This document shows, piece by piece, positions 17,154-26,900 of a DNA stretch of 64,000 nt. Origin of the DNA: Acidovorax radicis N35 (GTDB lineage: Bacteria; Pseudomonadota; Gammaproteobacteria; Burkholderiales; Burkholderiaceae_C); contig NZ_AFBG01000019.1 in assembly GCF_000204195.1 (NCBI RefSeq), positions 744,001 to 808,000 on the forward strand, written 5' to 3'. Position 1 is the first letter of the stretch. Every line of letters begins with the position of its first letter. The position numbers and the translations under genes are program-made. The notes under the pieces were generated by a model. It made no database searches and was not told where the DNA came from. It saw only the letters and a program-made list of their open reading frames with translations.

Positions 17154-18140
17154 ATGAAAAAAACTCTGAAACTTGCACTGATCGCCGCGGCCGCAGCCAC
17201 CGCTTTTGGCGCCAGCGCCCAAGACTATCCCGCCAAGGACAAGACCGTCACTATCGTGGTTCCTTTTGCTGCCGGAGGCCCGACCGACCGCGTGGCACGT
17301 GATCTGGCCGAAGCCCTGCGCAAGCCCCTGGGCGCCACCGTGGTGGTGGACAACACGGCCGGTGCCGGCAGCTCGATCGGCGCTGCACGCGTCGCCCGCG
17401 CCGCACCGGACGGCTACACCCTGCTGCTCAATCACATCGGCATGTCCACCATGCCCGCGCTGTACCGCAAGCTCGCCTTCAGCGTACCCAACGACTTTGA
17501 ATACCTGGGCATGGTCAACGATGTGCCCATGACGCTGATCGCACGGCCCACCATGCCCGCGAACAACTTCAAGGAACTGACGGCCTGGATTCAGCAGAAC
17601 AAGGGCAAGATCAACCTGGGCAACGCGGGCCTGGGCGCAGCGTCGCACCTGTGCGGCCTGATGTTCCAGAGCGCCATGCAGGTGGACATGACCCCCGTGC
17701 CCTACAAGGGCACTGCCCCCGCCATCACCGACCTGATCGGCGGCCAGATCGACCTGCTGTGTGACCAGACCACCAACACCACGCCGCAGATCGAGAGCAA
17801 GAAGGTCAAGGCCTATGCCGTGACCACCACCAAACGCCTGTCCACCCCGGCCCTGAAGGATCTGCCCACCCTGGCGGAGTCGGGCCTGAAGGACTTCAAC
17901 GTCAGCATCTGGCACGGCCTGTACGCCCCCAAGGGCACGCCGGCACCGGTCGTTACCAAGATCAATGAAGCCCTCAAGATCGCCCTGAAAGACCCCGACT
18001 TCATCAAGAAGCAGGAAGGCCTGGGCGCTGTGGTCGTCACCGACAAGCGCATGGAACCTGCCGAGCACAAGAAGTTTGTGCAGGCCGAGATCGACAAATG
18101 GGGCGCGGTGATCAAGGCTGCGGGCACCTACGCAGACTGA
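17154..18140 (+). CDS. Bug/TctC-type tripartite tricarboxylate transporter receptor
   Basis: A 328-residue periplasmic binding protein with a Sec signal ([23 protein letters not shown]). Hallmarks of the Bug family are present: [18 protein letters not shown] after the signal, [35 protein letters not shown], and the LPTLAE.G block. The start follows ACAGGAG. No TctA/TctB membrane genes are adjacent, as is usual for the many orphan Bug receptors of Comamonadaceae. A rho-independent terminator follows at 18180. Ligand unknown. Confidence 0.93.
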   Translation: MKKTLKLALIAAAAATAFGASAQDYPAKDKTVTIVVPFAAGGPTDRVARDLAEALRKPLGATVVVDNTAGAGSSIGAARVARAAPDGYTLLLNHIGMSTMPALYRKLAFSVPNDFEYLGMVNDVPMTLIARPTMPANNFKELTAWIQQNKGKINLGNAGLGAASHLCGLMFQSAMQVDMTPVPYKGTAPAITDLIGGQIDLLCDQTTNTTPQIESKKVKAYAVTTTKRLSTPALKDLPTLAESGLKDFNVSIWHGLYAPKGTPAPVVTKINEALKIALKDPDFIKKQEGLGAVVVTDKRMEPAEHKKFVQAEIDKWGAVIKAAGTYAD

Positions 18141-18179
18141 TCCCTCTTCTCGCTGCAGATCACCAGGTAATTGATTCGC

Positions 18180-18216
18180 AAGCCGCCTCGGCCCCCAGGG
18201 TCAAGGCGGCTTTTTT
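18180..18216 (+). terminator. rho-independent terminator after Bug receptor gene
   Basis: AAGCCGCC (18180-18187) pairs with GGCGGCTT (18205-18212), an 8-bp stem with a 17-base loop, followed by a run of six T at 18211-18216. It stands 40 bases after the stop and separates the two Bug receptor genes. Confidence 0.8.
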
Positions 18217-18331
18217 ACGGATGAAATCCGCCACACGCCATGGTCGGCCTTGGGGTTATCCACCTGCACCAATTCACAGGCACCGCGTAGAACAGACAGC
18301 ACCCCCACACGACCGACGAAAGGACCCCCGC

Positions 18332-19354
18332 ATGACATGGCTCGCCCGTGAACGCCGCCGCACCATTGCCACCCTGGGCATGCTCGCACTGGGCTGCGCA
18401 GCACCCGGGCTGCACGGCGCCCATGCCCAAGCGGCCTGGCCCACCAAGCCCGTGCGCATCGTCGTGCCCTTTGCCCCTGGCGGCACCACCGACATCCTGG
18501 CACGCGCCATGGCACCGGAACTCACGCGCGCCTTCGGCCAGCAGTTCTTCGTGGACAACCGTGCCGGAGCCGGTGGCAATGTGGGTGCAGAGATCGTGGC
18601 CAAATCACCCGGCGACGGATACACCCTGCTCATGGGCACTGTGGGCACGCACGGCATCAACCGCGCGCTGTATGCCAAGCTGCCCTACGACCCCATCAAG
18701 GACTTTGTGCCCATCACGCTGGTGGCCGCCGTGCCCAACGTGATGGTGATGAACGCCGATAAGGCCAAGGCCCAGGGCATCACCAGCGTGCAAGACTTCA
18801 TCCGCGTGGCCAAGGCCAGCCCCGGCAAGATGAACATGGCCTCCAGCGGCAATGGCACCTCGATCCACCTTGCAGGCGAGTTGTTCAAGAGCATAACGGG
18901 CACCTTCATGCTGCACTTGCCCTACCGGGGCTCGGGCCCGGCACTGCTGGACATGGTGGCAGGCAACGCGGACGTGATGTTCGACAACCTGCCTTCGTCC
19001 ATGGCACAGATCAAGGCGGGCAAGCTAACGGCCCTGGCAGTGACCAGTTCGCAGCGCTCCAGCGCGTTGCCGGATGTGCCCACCGTCGAGCAGGCCGGTG
19101 GCCCGACGCTCAAGGGCTACGAGGCAAGTTCGTGGTTTGGTCTTCTGGCCCCCGCTGGCACGCCGCAGGACGTCGTGAACCGTATCCAGCAGGAGGTGGC
19201 CAAGTCGCTGGCCACACCCGCGATGAAGGAACGGCTCCTGGCCCAGGGTGCGATCCCGGGCGGCAATACGCCGGCCGAGTTCGCCAAGCACATCGACAAC
19301 GAGCACAAGAAATGGGCGCAGGTGGTGAAGACGTCGGGCGCAAAAGTGGACTAG
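18332..19354 (+). CDS. Bug/TctC-type tripartite tricarboxylate transporter receptor
   Basis: A 340-residue periplasmic receptor with its own promoter region after the terminator at 18180. Signal peptide [20 protein letters not shown]...HGAHAQ, then [62 protein letters not shown] and LPDVPTVEQ, all characteristic of Bug proteins. Ligand unknown. Not a close duplicate of the preceding receptor gene; the two differ through the central domain. Confidence 0.93.
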   Translation: MTWLARERRRTIATLGMLALGCAAPGLHGAHAQAAWPTKPVRIVVPFAPGGTTDILARAMAPELTRAFGQQFFVDNRAGAGGNVGAEIVAKSPGDGYTLLMGTVGTHGINRALYAKLPYDPIKDFVPITLVAAVPNVMVMNADKAKAQGITSVQDFIRVAKASPGKMNMASSGNGTSIHLAGELFKSITGTFMLHLPYRGSGPALLDMVAGNADVMFDNLPSSMAQIKAGKLTALAVTSSQRSSALPDVPTVEQAGGPTLKGYEASSWFGLLAPAGTPQDVVNRIQQEVAKSLATPAMKERLLAQGAIPGGNTPAEFAKHIDNEHKKWAQVVKTSGAKVD

Positions 19355-19486
19355 CGGACGCCACAACCCGTCTGCACCCCACGCCTCGGGCCTGCGGCTA
19401 TCTGGCCACAGGGCATCACAAGGAGACGCCTCAGGCCTTGTGCTCCGCGTGCGCCCATGAACGCCATGCCCACAAGATTGCGTCTG

Positions 19487-20095
19487 TCACGCCATGGGAT
19501 GGCGGATGATGGTCTTCCATTTCTCGGGGGTCGCCCTGCGGATGTCGCTGAGATAGATCTCGTGGTGCTTGCCCGCCCTCACCGCCTGCGCGTCGATGAA
19601 CCCGTGAAGGCGCTCGATGACCGGCCCCTCCTCCGAAAAGGGACCGATGTGCAACACCTGCGCACAACGCCCTTCAGCAAAGGCCTCCAGCCGCATGCGA
19701 TCCACGCCCGGCAATTTCTTCTTTCGCTTCACCTCGGCCATGGCCTCGGAGATCACATCCTGCGGTACCAAGGCAGGCTGCATGATCATCATCGTCCATT
19801 GCCACTGGGCCCTGTCGTTGGCAACAAAAGCTGACATGTCATCCGCCCACCACAGGCCTTCCAGCGGCATCACTGCATAGTCGACGGCGTCCACACCCTT
19901 CTTGACCATGAATTTGGCGGTGTACGACACCGCGAACAAGGCTTCCACGGCCTGCGCATAGGGCTCCGACGTGGTGGGGTCCCCTGTGCCGTCGATCATC
20001 AGGAAGTTGAACGTGGGCACCTCCACTTCCACCACGCTCTTGTGCGAGGGTTGGTACAGAGACTTCAGCTCTTTTTTCAAGTCAATTTTTGACAC
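19487..20095 (-). CDS. GyrI-like small-molecule-binding domain protein
   Basis: A 202-residue protein with a GTG start. It opens MSKIDLKKELKSLYQPSHKS and continues VEVPTFNFLMIDGTGDP, with VMPLEGLWWADDM and the C-terminal HHEIYLSDIRRATPEKWKTI. This matches stand-alone GyrI-like (SHV-type, BmrR effector-domain fold) proteins, which bind small hydrophobic molecules; some relatives hydrolyse cyclopropane-type toxins. There is no DNA-binding domain. Conserved Trp and Glu residues of the ligand pocket are present. Specific role unknown. Confidence 0.8.
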   Translation of the reverse strand: MSKIDLKKELKSLYQPSHKSVVEVEVPTFNFLMIDGTGDPTTSEPYAQAVEALFAVSYTAKFMVKKGVDAVDYAVMPLEGLWWADDMSAFVANDRAQWQWTMMIMQPALVPQDVISEAMAEVKRKKKLPGVDRMRLEAFAEGRCAQVLHIGPFSEEGPVIERLHGFIDAQAVRAGKHHEIYLSDIRRATPEKWKTIIRHPMA

Positions 20096-20251
20096 TTGCT
20101 CGGCCCATGGATGCGGGGGCGCCAGAAGCGCCGCCTGATTTTTTCAGCGATGCGTCCGCTTCTTTTTGGAGGCCGCCCCTTTTGCAAAAAACCGACGTGA
20201 ACATCGCGCTGAGTCCCGACGGTTGATGGCCCCCGGGCGCCATTCGCAGGC

Positions 20252-20572
20252 TCACACCCCCCAGACCACATCCGCCTCTTCGGCGGCGCTCTTGCGCAGC
20301 ATCTCGATGAACGGCGCAGCCCGCTGGCGCAGCCGCACCGCATCCACACCGCCGCCTTGTTCGTCCTCGTCTTCCTGGCCCTCGGCCACCGGTGGCTGGG
20401 CCTCGCTGGCCAGCACGGCGGCCTCCAGTGCGGCAATGGCGCCAGGAATCTGCGCAGCGGTCACGATGCCATTGGCGCCAGGTGTCTTGCCGATGATCTG
20501 CAGGATCTGGCGGCCCTGTGGCTCCAGCATGATCAGATCGGCGGCGGCGCGGGACTTGAATTTGTAGAGCAT
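20252..20572 (-). CDS. DUF1840 domain-containing protein
   Basis: A 106-residue protein starting MLYKFKSRAAADLIMLEPQG, a sequence typical of DUF1840 in beta-proteobacteria, with an acidic central loop (EGQEDEDEQ) and the conserved C-terminal block LRQRAAPFIEMLRKSAAEEADVVWGV. Function unknown. It lies 27 bases downstream of the cfa-like gene on the same strand, probably co-transcribed. The 156 bases on its other side (20096-20251) show nothing I can name. Confidence 0.85.
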   Translation of the reverse strand: MLYKFKSRAAADLIMLEPQGRQILQIIGKTPGANGIVTAAQIPGAIAALEAAVLASEAQPPVAEGQEDEDEQGGGVDAVRLRQRAAPFIEMLRKSAAEEADVVWGV

Positions 20573-20599
20573 GGCGAAGCGTTTTCCTTGGTGCGGTTT

Positions 20600-21868
20600 T
20601 CAGCCCGCGTAAATGTAGTCGCGGGTGAATGGATAGTCGGATTGTGCGCCGGGCATGGCCCCCGTGGCCACCTGGCCGTCGGGCTTGGCGGCCAGCATCT
20701 GGTGCAGGGCCATCCAGCCACGCTCGAACCCCAGGGCACTGCCCGCCAGGTACAAGCGGTACGCACGCAATACCTTATCACCCTGCTCTGCGCCGGACTG
20801 TGCGGCGAGCACTTCGCGCGCCGCAGGCAATTGTGCTTCCAGAGCGTCAGACCACGCCCACAGCGTGCGGGCGTAGTGTGGTCGCAGGTTCTCGGTGTCC
20901 ACCATCTCCAGGCCAGCACGGGCCGTGTCGTGCAGCACCGCGCCCACATGGACCAACTCCCCCCCTGGGAAGATGTATTGCTCGATGAAATCACCCATGC
21001 CCGCACCCAGCTGCGCGTTGTCCGCGCCGCCCGCCGTGATGCCGTGGTTCAGCACCAGCCCGCCGGGCCGCAGCAGGCGCGCCACCGTCTCGAAGTAACG
21101 CGGCATCTGCGCGCGGCCCACATGCTCGAACATGCCGATCGAGGCGATCTTGTCGAAGGGCTTTTCCACCTGCAGCTCGCGGTAGTCCACCAGCTGCATC
21201 CGCACGCGCCCCTGCAGCCCGCGCTCGCCAATGAGCCGCTCCACATGCGCATGCTGGTTGCGCGAGAGCGTGATGCCCGTGGCATCCACGCCGTAGTGCT
21301 CAGCCGCCCACAGCAGCAGGCCACCCCAGCCCGCGCCAATGTCCAGAAAGCGGTCCCCGGGTTGCAGCTGCAGCTTGCGGCAGATGTGATCGAGCTTGGC
21401 CTCCTGGGCCTGGGCGAGCGTCAGGTCCGGTGAACGGTAATAGGCGCACGAGTAGACGCGGCGCGGGTCCAGCCACAGCGCATAGAAGTCGTCCGACAGG
21501 TCGTAGTGAAACTGCACATGGCGCGCATCGTGCGCCAGCGTGTGCACCGCCATGGAACGCGCCCGGGCCAGCACACGCTGCCACCAGCCGTGGTGCTGGT
21601 CGCGGGCAGGGTCGCGCGTGAGCAACCCCGCAGCGGCAGCCATCAGGTCGCGCATGCCCCCTTCGAGCGCTACCCGCCCTTCCACGATGGCCGCGCCCAC
21701 GTTGCCGATCTCGCCCGTAGCCAGCGCCACCAGCGCCATGCGGTCGCGAAACCGCAAGGTGACGGCAGGCTCGGGCGCGCCCAGCTGCTGGCCAGCCGGC
21801 AACTGAACGGCCATGGGCACCGGCAAGGTCGCCAGCCGCCCCTCCAGGGTGTGCAGCAAGTGCTTCAT
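20600..21868 (-). CDS. cfa: cyclopropane-fatty-acyl-phospholipid synthase family methyltransferase
   Basis: A 422-residue SAM-dependent enzyme; the family converts cis double bonds of membrane phospholipid acyl chains to cyclopropane rings. The N-terminal lipid-binding-like part is followed by the conserved [21 protein letters not shown] and the SAM loop [14 protein letters not shown], then EHVG, and QYIFPGGEL. The SAM loop has Ala where E. coli Cfa has Cys (DIGCGWGG). Start at 21868 (MKHLLH) is preferred over 21907. Transcribed divergently from the 2-aminobenzoate operon, sharing a 112-base gap. Other lipid methyltransferases of this superfamily remain possible. Confidence 0.88.
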   Translation of the reverse strand: MKHLLHTLEGRLATLPVPMAVQLPAGQQLGAPEPAVTLRFRDRMALVALATGEIGNVGAAIVEGRVALEGGMRDLMAAAAGLLTRDPARDQHHGWWQRVLARARSMAVHTLAHDARHVQFHYDLSDDFYALWLDPRRVYSCAYYRSPDLTLAQAQEAKLDHICRKLQLQPGDRFLDIGAGWGGLLLWAAEHYGVDATGITLSRNQHAHVERLIGERGLQGRVRMQLVDYRELQVEKPFDKIASIGMFEHVGRAQMPRYFETVARLLRPGGLVLNHGITAGGADNAQLGAGMGDFIEQYIFPGGELVHVGAVLHDTARAGLEMVDTENLRPHYARTLWAWSDALEAQLPAAREVLAAQSGAEQGDKVLRAYRLYLAGSALGFERGWMALHQMLAAKPDGQVATGAMPGAQSDYPFTRDYIYAG

Positions 21869-21944
21869 GCAACACATCTTGAAAAGATTGCTGCACTGCG
21901 TCAACACCCCGCGCCGGCAGCAGGGTTTCGCCGGGAACGCCCCA

Positions 21945-21972
21945 TTGACAGTATTTTGTTTAAGCCTAAACT
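21945..21972 (+). promoter_or_regulatory. promoter with overlapping MarR-type operator for the 2-aminobenzoate operon
   Basis: TTGACA at 21945-21950, a 16-base spacer and TAAACT at 21967-21972 form a good sigma-70 promoter. The inverted repeat GTTTA-AGCC-TAAAC (21958-21971) overlaps the -10 box, the usual place for MarR-family repressors, and a MarR gene is the second gene of this operon. The predicted transcript start lies at about 21979, only a base or two before the ATG at 21981, so the mRNA would be almost leaderless; I see no ribosome-binding site. Confidence 0.6.
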
Positions 21973-21980
21973 ATTTTCCC

Positions 21981-24341
21981 ATGAACATCCTCTGCATTGG
22001 CGGCGGGCCCGCAGGCCTGTACTTCGCACTGCTCATGAAGCAGCAAAACCCTGCCCACCGGGTCACGGTGGTGGAACGCAACCGGCCCTTTGACACCTTC
22101 GGCTGGGGCGTGGTGCTGTCCGACCAGACGCTCGACAACCTGCGCGCGGCCGACGCGCCCTCGGCCGCGCTCATCGGCGATGCGTTCAACCACTGGGACG
22201 ACATCGAGGTGTTCTTCAAGGGCCGCAGCGTGCGCTCCTCGGGCCACGGCTTTTGTGGCATCGGGCGCAAGCGGCTGCTCAACATCCTGCAGGACCGCTG
22301 CCTGGCGGTGGGCGTGGAGCTGGTGTTCGAGACCGATGTGGCCGACGACCAGGCGCTGGCCGCGCAGTACGGCGCCGACCTAGTCATCGCCAGTGACGGC
22401 CTCAACAGCCGCATCCGCACCCGCTACGCCGCCACCTACCAGCCCGACATCGACCTGCGCCAGTGCCGATTTGTGTGGCTGGGCACACACAAAAAACTCG
22501 ATGCTTTTACGTTTGCTTTCGAGCAGACGGAGCACGGCTGGTTCCAGGCGCATGCCTACCAGTTCGATGCCGATACCTCCACCTTCATCATCGAAACGCC
22601 CGAGGCAGTGTGGAAGGCGCATGGCCTGGACGCCATGGAGCAGCCCGAGGCGATTGCGTTCTGCGAGAAACTGTTTGCCAAGTACCTCGACGGCAACGCC
22701 CTCATCAGCAACGCCACGCACCTGCGCGGCTCGGCCAACTGGATTCGTTTTCCGCGCGTGATCTGCAACACCTGGGTGCACCGCGAGGCCATCCAAGGCA
22801 AGCGGGTGCCCATCGTGCTGATGGGCGATGCAGCGCACACGGCGCACTTCTCGATCGGCAGCGGCACCAAGCTCGCGCTCGAAGACGCGATCGACCTGGC
22901 CAACGAGTTCGCCACCGGGCTGCCCATCGACGAGGTGCTCACCCACTACGAGGCGCGCCGCAGCGTCGAGGTGCTCAAGATCCAGAACGCCGCGCGCAAC
23001 AGCACCGAGTGGTTCGAGAACGTGGGCCGCTACACCGGCATGCCCATCGAGCAATTCGCGTACTCGCTGCTCACGCGCAGCCAACGCATCAGCCACGAGA
23101 ACCTGCGGCTGCGCGACGCGGCGTGGCTGGAGGGCTATGAAGCGTGGCTGGCGGGCGGCAAGGCTGCGGTGCCGCCGATGCTCACACCGTTCACACTCAA
23201 GGGCGTCACCCTCAAGAACCGCATCGTCGTCTCGCCCATGGCCACCTACAGCGCGGTCGATGGCGTACCGCAGGACTTCCACCTGGTGCACCTGGGCGCC
23301 CGGGCCCTCGGCGGCGCGGCACTGGTGATGGTGGAGATGACCAGCCCCACGCCCGAGGGCCGCATCACCCCCGCCTGCACCGGGCTGTGGAACGATGCGC
23401 AGCAGGCCGCCTTCACGCGCATCGTGCATTTCGTGCACGGCAGCAGCACCGCCAAGATCGGCCTGCAGCTGGGCCACAGCGGCCCCAAGGGCTCCACGCG
23501 CGTGGGCTGGGAAGGCACGGACGAACCGCTGCCCCATGGCAACTGGCCCCTGCTCGCTGCCAGCGCGCTGGCCTATGGCGAACAGAACCAGACACCTGCG
23601 GCGATGACCCGCACCGACATGGACCGGATGACCGCCGCGTTTGTGGACAGCGCCCGGCGCGCGCTGGCCTGCGGCTTCGACTGGCTGGAACTGCACTGCG
23701 CACACGGCTACCTGCTGGCCAGCTTCATCAGCCCCATCACCAACCAGCGCACGGATGCATACGGCGGCAGCATCGACAACCGCTGCCGCTACCCGCTCGA
23801 AGTGTTCGCCGCCGTGCGCGCCGTGTGGCCCGAGGACAAGCCGCTCTCCGTGCGCATCTCGGCCCACGACTGGGCGCCGGGCGGCACCACGCCCGACGAC
23901 GCGGTAGAAATTGCGCGCCTGTTCAAAGCTGCGGGTGCCGACCTGATCGACGTGTCGTCCGGCCAGACCACGCGCGCCGCCAAGCCCGTGTACGGCCGCA
24001 TGTACCAGACGCCGTTTGCCGACCGCATCCGCAACGAAGTGGGCATTGCCACCATGGCCGTGGGTGCGATCACCGAGGCGGACCATGCCAACAGCATCAT
24101 TGCCGCCGGCCGCGCCGACCTGTGCGCCATTGCCCGCCCCCACCTGGCCGACCCGGCCTGGACGCTGCACGCCGCCGCGCAGTTGAGCCCCGTGGCCGCA
24201 ACGCACACCGACTGGCCGGTGCAGTACACCAGCGGCCGCGACCAGATGCTGCGCGAGATATCCAAGCAAAAACAGCTCGCAACGCTTGCCAATCAAACGC
24301 AATCAGCTACTAAAAGCAGAGCACCCGAGGAAGAAGGCTAG
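21981..24341 (+). CDS. abmA: 2-aminobenzoyl-CoA (anthraniloyl-CoA) monooxygenase/reductase, bifunctional
   Basis: A 786-residue fusion of an FAD monooxygenase and an Old Yellow Enzyme-type reductase. The N-terminal half has the dinucleotide fold ([12 protein letters not shown], residues 5-16) and the second FAD motif [23 protein letters not shown]; the C-terminal half (from about 395) has [30 protein letters not shown] and the [19 protein letters not shown] active-site block. In Azoarcus this enzyme dearomatises 2-aminobenzoyl-CoA to 2-amino-5-oxocyclohex-1-enecarbonyl-CoA. Salicylyl-CoA 5-hydroxylases share the fold, but the linked ligase and beta-oxidation genes favour 2-aminobenzoate. The last 20 or so residues are encoded by a dispersed repeat (24266-24320) and are probably not functional. 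Confidence 0.88.
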   Translation: MNILCIGGGPAGLYFALLMKQQNPAHRVTVVERNRPFDTFGWGVVLSDQTLDNLRAADAPSAALIGDAFNHWDDIEVFFKGRSVRSSGHGFCGIGRKRLLNILQDRCLAVGVELVFETDVADDQALAAQYGADLVIASDGLNSRIRTRYAATYQPDIDLRQCRFVWLGTHKKLDAFTFAFEQTEHGWFQAHAYQFDADTSTFIIETPEAVWKAHGLDAMEQPEAIAFCEKLFAKYLDGNALISNATHLRGSANWIRFPRVICNTWVHREAIQGKRVPIVLMGDAAHTAHFSIGSGTKLALEDAIDLANEFATGLPIDEVLTHYEARRSVEVLKIQNAARNSTEWFENVGRYTGMPIEQFAYSLLTRSQRISHENLRLRDAAWLEGYEAWLAGGKAAVPPMLTPFTLKGVTLKNRIVVSPMATYSAVDGVPQDFHLVHLGARALGGAALVMVEMTSPTPEGRITPACTGLWNDAQQAAFTRIVHFVHGSSTAKIGLQLGHSGPKGSTRVGWEGTDEPLPHGNWPLLAASALAYGEQNQTPAAMTRTDMDRMTAAFVDSARRALACGFDWLELHCAHGYLLASFISPITNQRTDAYGGSIDNRCRYPLEVFAAVRAVWPEDKPLSVRISAHDWAPGGTTPDDAVEIARLFKAAGADLIDVSSGQTTRAAKPVYGRMYQTPFADRIRNEVGIATMAVGAITEADHANSIIAAGRADLCAIARPHLADPAWTLHAAAQLSPVAATHTDWPVQYTSGRDQMLREISKQKQLATLANQTQSATKSRAPEEEG
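24266..24320 (-). repeat. AT-rich palindromic repeat, family A, inside a coding region
   Basis: Read on the minus strand: TTTTAGTAGCTGATTGCG, TTTGATTGGCAAGCG, then TTGCGAGCTGTTTTTG, the order of the family consensus. It supplies the final codons of the monooxygenase/reductase gene. Confidence 0.65.
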
Positions 24342-24343
24342 CC

Positions 24344-24835
24344 ATGGACCTCGAAGCCCGCCTGCACGGCGCTGCCCCCAGCGAGCACCCCGAAGCGCTG
24401 CGCCTGTGGCTGCGTTTGCTCACCTGCACGCAGCTCATCGAAAAACAGGTGCGCAGCAACCTGCGCGCGCAGTTCGACACCACGCTGCCGCGCTTTGACC
24501 TGATGGCGCAGCTCGAACGCGCGCCGGACGGCATGAAGATGAAAGAGCTCTCCCGCCGCATGATGGTGACGAGCGGCAACATCACCGGCATCACCGACCA
24601 GCTCGTGGCGGAAGGCCTGGTGGAGCGCCTGGACGTGGAAGGCGACCGCCGTGCCTACCTCGTGCGCCTCACGCCGCAAGGCCGCCAGCAGTTCAACGAC
24701 ATGGCGCGCCAGCACGAGCAGTGGATCGTGGAGGCGTTTGCCACGCTGGGCGAACGCGACATCGCCACCTTGCACCGCCTGCTGGGCAAGGTGAAAGAAC
24801 ACACCCAAGACAACTCTTTGGAGACAGCCGAATGA
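24344..24835 (+). CDS. MarR family transcriptional regulator
   Basis: A 163-residue regulator with a central winged helix ([20 protein letters not shown] recognition region and [18 protein letters not shown] wing). It begins two bases after the monooxygenase stop, and its stop overlaps the next start (ATGA), so it is co-expressed with the pathway. By analogy with BadR/CouR-type MarR proteins in CoA-dependent aromatic pathways, it most likely represses the operon from the inverted repeat at 21958-21971 until an aryl-CoA intermediate binds; this is inference. Confidence 0.92.
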   Translation: MDLEARLHGAAPSEHPEALRLWLRLLTCTQLIEKQVRSNLRAQFDTTLPRFDLMAQLERAPDGMKMKELSRRMMVTSGNITGITDQLVAEGLVERLDVEGDRRAYLVRLTPQGRQQFNDMARQHEQWIVEAFATLGERDIATLHRLLGKVKEHTQDNSLETAE

Positions 24836-25686
24836 AACACTTCATCGGGGCCAGCAACCCCATGCGCGAGCAGTTCAACCCAGAGGCCCGCTACGTGGCC
24901 GAGCATTTTGCGTGGAGCTTCGACGGCGGCGTGGGCACCGTCACGCTCAACCGGCCGGACCGCAAGAATCCGCTCACCTTCCAGAGCTACTCGGAGCTGC
25001 GCGACTTCTTCTACGCGCTGCGGTTTGCCACCGACGTGAAGGCCATCGTCGTCACCGGCGCGGGTGGCAACTTCTGCTCGGGCGGCGACGTGCACGAGAT
25101 CATCGGCCCGCTGACCACCATGACCATGCCCGAGCTGCTGGAGTTCACGCGCATGACGGGCGACCTGATCAAGGCCATGCGCGCCTGCCCGCAGCCCGTG
25201 CTGGGCGCCATCGACGGCATCTGCGCCGGTGCGGGCGCCATGATGGCGCTGGCCTGCGACATGCGCTACGGCACCGAGGCGACCAAAACGGCCTTTCTCT
25301 TCACCCGCGTGGGCCTGGCCGGTGCCGACATGGGCGCCTGCGCACTGCTGCCCCGCATGATCGGCCAGGGCCGCGCCAGCGAGCTGCTGTTCACCGGCCG
25401 CGCGATGACAGCGCACGAGGGTCTCGCCTGGGGCTTCTTCAACGATTTGTATGAGAGCGCCGACCTGCTGGCCAACGTGCAGGCCACGGCGCGCACGCTG
25501 GCCGACGGCCCCACCTTTGCCCACGGCATGACCAAGACCATGCTCAGCCAGGAGTGGAGCATGACCATCGAGCAGGCCATCGAGGCCGAGGCGCAGGCGC
25601 AGGCGATCTGCATGCAGACCGAAGACTTCCGGCGTGCGTACGAGGCGTTTGCCGCCAAGCAAAAGCCCGTGTTCCAGGGAGATTGA
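24832..25686 (+). CDS. enoyl-CoA hydratase/isomerase family protein (2-aminobenzoate pathway)
   Basis: A 284-residue crotonase-fold enzyme. [15 protein letters not shown], the oxyanion-hole segments [14 protein letters not shown] and [19 protein letters not shown], and the catalytic-region [12 protein letters not shown] are visible. The first 28 residues (before the crotonase core) are slightly longer than usual. Start at 24832 overlaps the MarR stop. In the Azoarcus 2-aminobenzoate cluster an enoyl-CoA hydratase works on the dearomatised ring product in a beta-oxidation-like ring opening; the same role is inferred here. Confidence 0.9.
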   Translation: MKHFIGASNPMREQFNPEARYVAEHFAWSFDGGVGTVTLNRPDRKNPLTFQSYSELRDFFYALRFATDVKAIVVTGAGGNFCSGGDVHEIIGPLTTMTMPELLEFTRMTGDLIKAMRACPQPVLGAIDGICAGAGAMMALACDMRYGTEATKTAFLFTRVGLAGADMGACALLPRMIGQGRASELLFTGRAMTAHEGLAWGFFNDLYESADLLANVQATARTLADGPTFAHGMTKTMLSQEWSMTIEQAIEAEAQAQAICMQTEDFRRAYEAFAAKQKPVFQGD

Positions 25687-25690
25687 ACCC

Positions 25691-26896
25691 ATGCACGTTG
25701 CAACGCCCCCGGCCCCCCGCCCGCCCTCCACGGCGCACCTGTCCCTGCCCTTCTTCGACGACGCCCACCGCGCGCTGGCCGAGGGCCTGGTGCCCTGGGC
25801 TGCCGCACAGCAGGTCGATGAAACCGACGACCGCGCCGCCTGCCGCGACTGGGTGCAGCGCCTGGGCGCGGGCGGCTGGCTGCGCTACTGCGTGCCCGCC
25901 GCACACGGCGGCGCCCTGCCCGCGCTCGACTCGCGCGCGCTGGTGGTACTGCGCGAGACACTGGCCTACCACTCGCCGCTGGCGGACTTTGCGTTTGCCA
26001 TGCAGGGCCTGGGCAGCGGCGCCATCACGCTGGCCGGCAGCCCGACGCAGCAGGCGCACTACCTGCAGGGCGTGGCGCGCGGCGAGCTGATCGCGGCTTT
26101 CGCGCTGAGCGAGCCCGAAGCGGGCTCTGACGTAGGCGCTATGCAAACAATAGCTACCAGCGCTTATCCATCAAGCGCTAGTGGCCAAATTGGCTCATAT
26201 TCCCTCACCGGTACCAAGACCTGGATCAGCAACGGCGGCATTGCCGACTTCTACTGCGTGTTCGCCAAGACCGACCCCGCCGGCGGCACGCGGGGCATCA
26301 GCGCCTTCATCGTCGACGCGGACACGCCGGGCCTGGATGCCTCAGAGCACATCCACGTGATGGCGCCGCACCCCCTGGCCACGCTGCAGTTCAGCAACTG
26401 CACCGTACCCGCCACCGCACTGCTCGGTGAAGAGAACGGCGGGTTCAAACTGGCCATGCGCACGCTCGACATCTTCCGCGCATCGGTGGCCGCCGCCGCC
26501 CTGGGCATGGCGCGCCGCGCACTGGCCGAGGCCGTGCACCACGCCCGCCAGCGCCGCATGTTCGGCCAGACGCTGGCGGACTTCCAGCTCACCCAAGCCA
26601 AGATCGGCGAGATGGCCGCGCTGGTGGACAGCGCCGCGCTGCTGACCTACCGCGCGGCCTGGCTGCGCGACACGGGCCAGGCCCGGGTCACGGCCGAAGC
26701 CGCGATGGCAAAAATGACCGCCACCGAAAACGCCCAGCGCGTCATCGACATGGCACTGCAACTGCACGGCGGGCGCGGCGTGGAAGTCGGCAGCAAGGTC
26801 GAGTCGCTGTACCGCGACATCCGCTCACTGCGCATCTACGAAGGCGCCACCGAAGTGCAGCAACTCATCATCGGCAAGGCCGTTTTGCAGGAGTGA
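25691..26896 (+). CDS. acyl-CoA dehydrogenase with repeat-derived in-frame insertion
   Basis: A 401-residue flavoprotein dehydrogenase. FAD/substrate motifs [15 protein letters not shown] (residues 137-151) and [13 protein letters not shown] (176 on) are present, as are the C-terminal [21 protein letters not shown] and [18 protein letters not shown]. Between the first two motifs residues about 151-170 ([18 protein letters not shown]) are encoded by a complete family-A repeat (26141-26200), replacing the short loop normally found there; the frame is kept. Four bases follow the previous stop and five precede the next start. Role inferred: oxidation of a cyclohexane-type CoA intermediate in 2-aminobenzoate degradation. 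Confidence 0.9.
   Translation: MHVATPPAPRPPSTAHLSLPFFDDAHRALAEGLVPWAAAQQVDETDDRAACRDWVQRLGAGGWLRYCVPAAHGGALPALDSRALVVLRETLAYHSPLADFAFAMQGLGSGAITLAGSPTQQAHYLQGVARGELIAAFALSEPEAGSDVGAMQTIATSAYPSSASGQIGSYSLTGTKTWISNGGIADFYCVFAKTDPAGGTRGISAFIVDADTPGLDASEHIHVMAPHPLATLQFSNCTVPATALLGEENGGFKLAMRTLDIFRASVAAAALGMARRALAEAVHHARQRRMFGQTLADFQLTQAKIGEMAALVDSAALLTYRAAWLRDTGQARVTAEAAMAKMTATENAQRVIDMALQLHGGRGVEVGSKVESLYRDIRSLRIYEGATEVQQLIIGKAVLQE
26141..26200 (+). repeat. AT-rich palindromic repeat, family A, in frame inside acyl-CoA dehydrogenase gene
   Basis: ATGCAAACAATAGCTACCAG, CGCTTATCCATCAAGCGCTA, GTGGCCAAATTGGCTCATAT: a canonical copy with perfect GCGCTT/AAGCGC arms, 60 bases and so a multiple of three. 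Confidence 0.8.
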
Positions 26897-26900
26897 TCGC

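Noticed and set aside
22380..24302. 640-codon open frame antisense to the monooxygenase/reductase
   Set aside because: His/Arg/Ala-rich shadow of a conserved enzyme; no start context.
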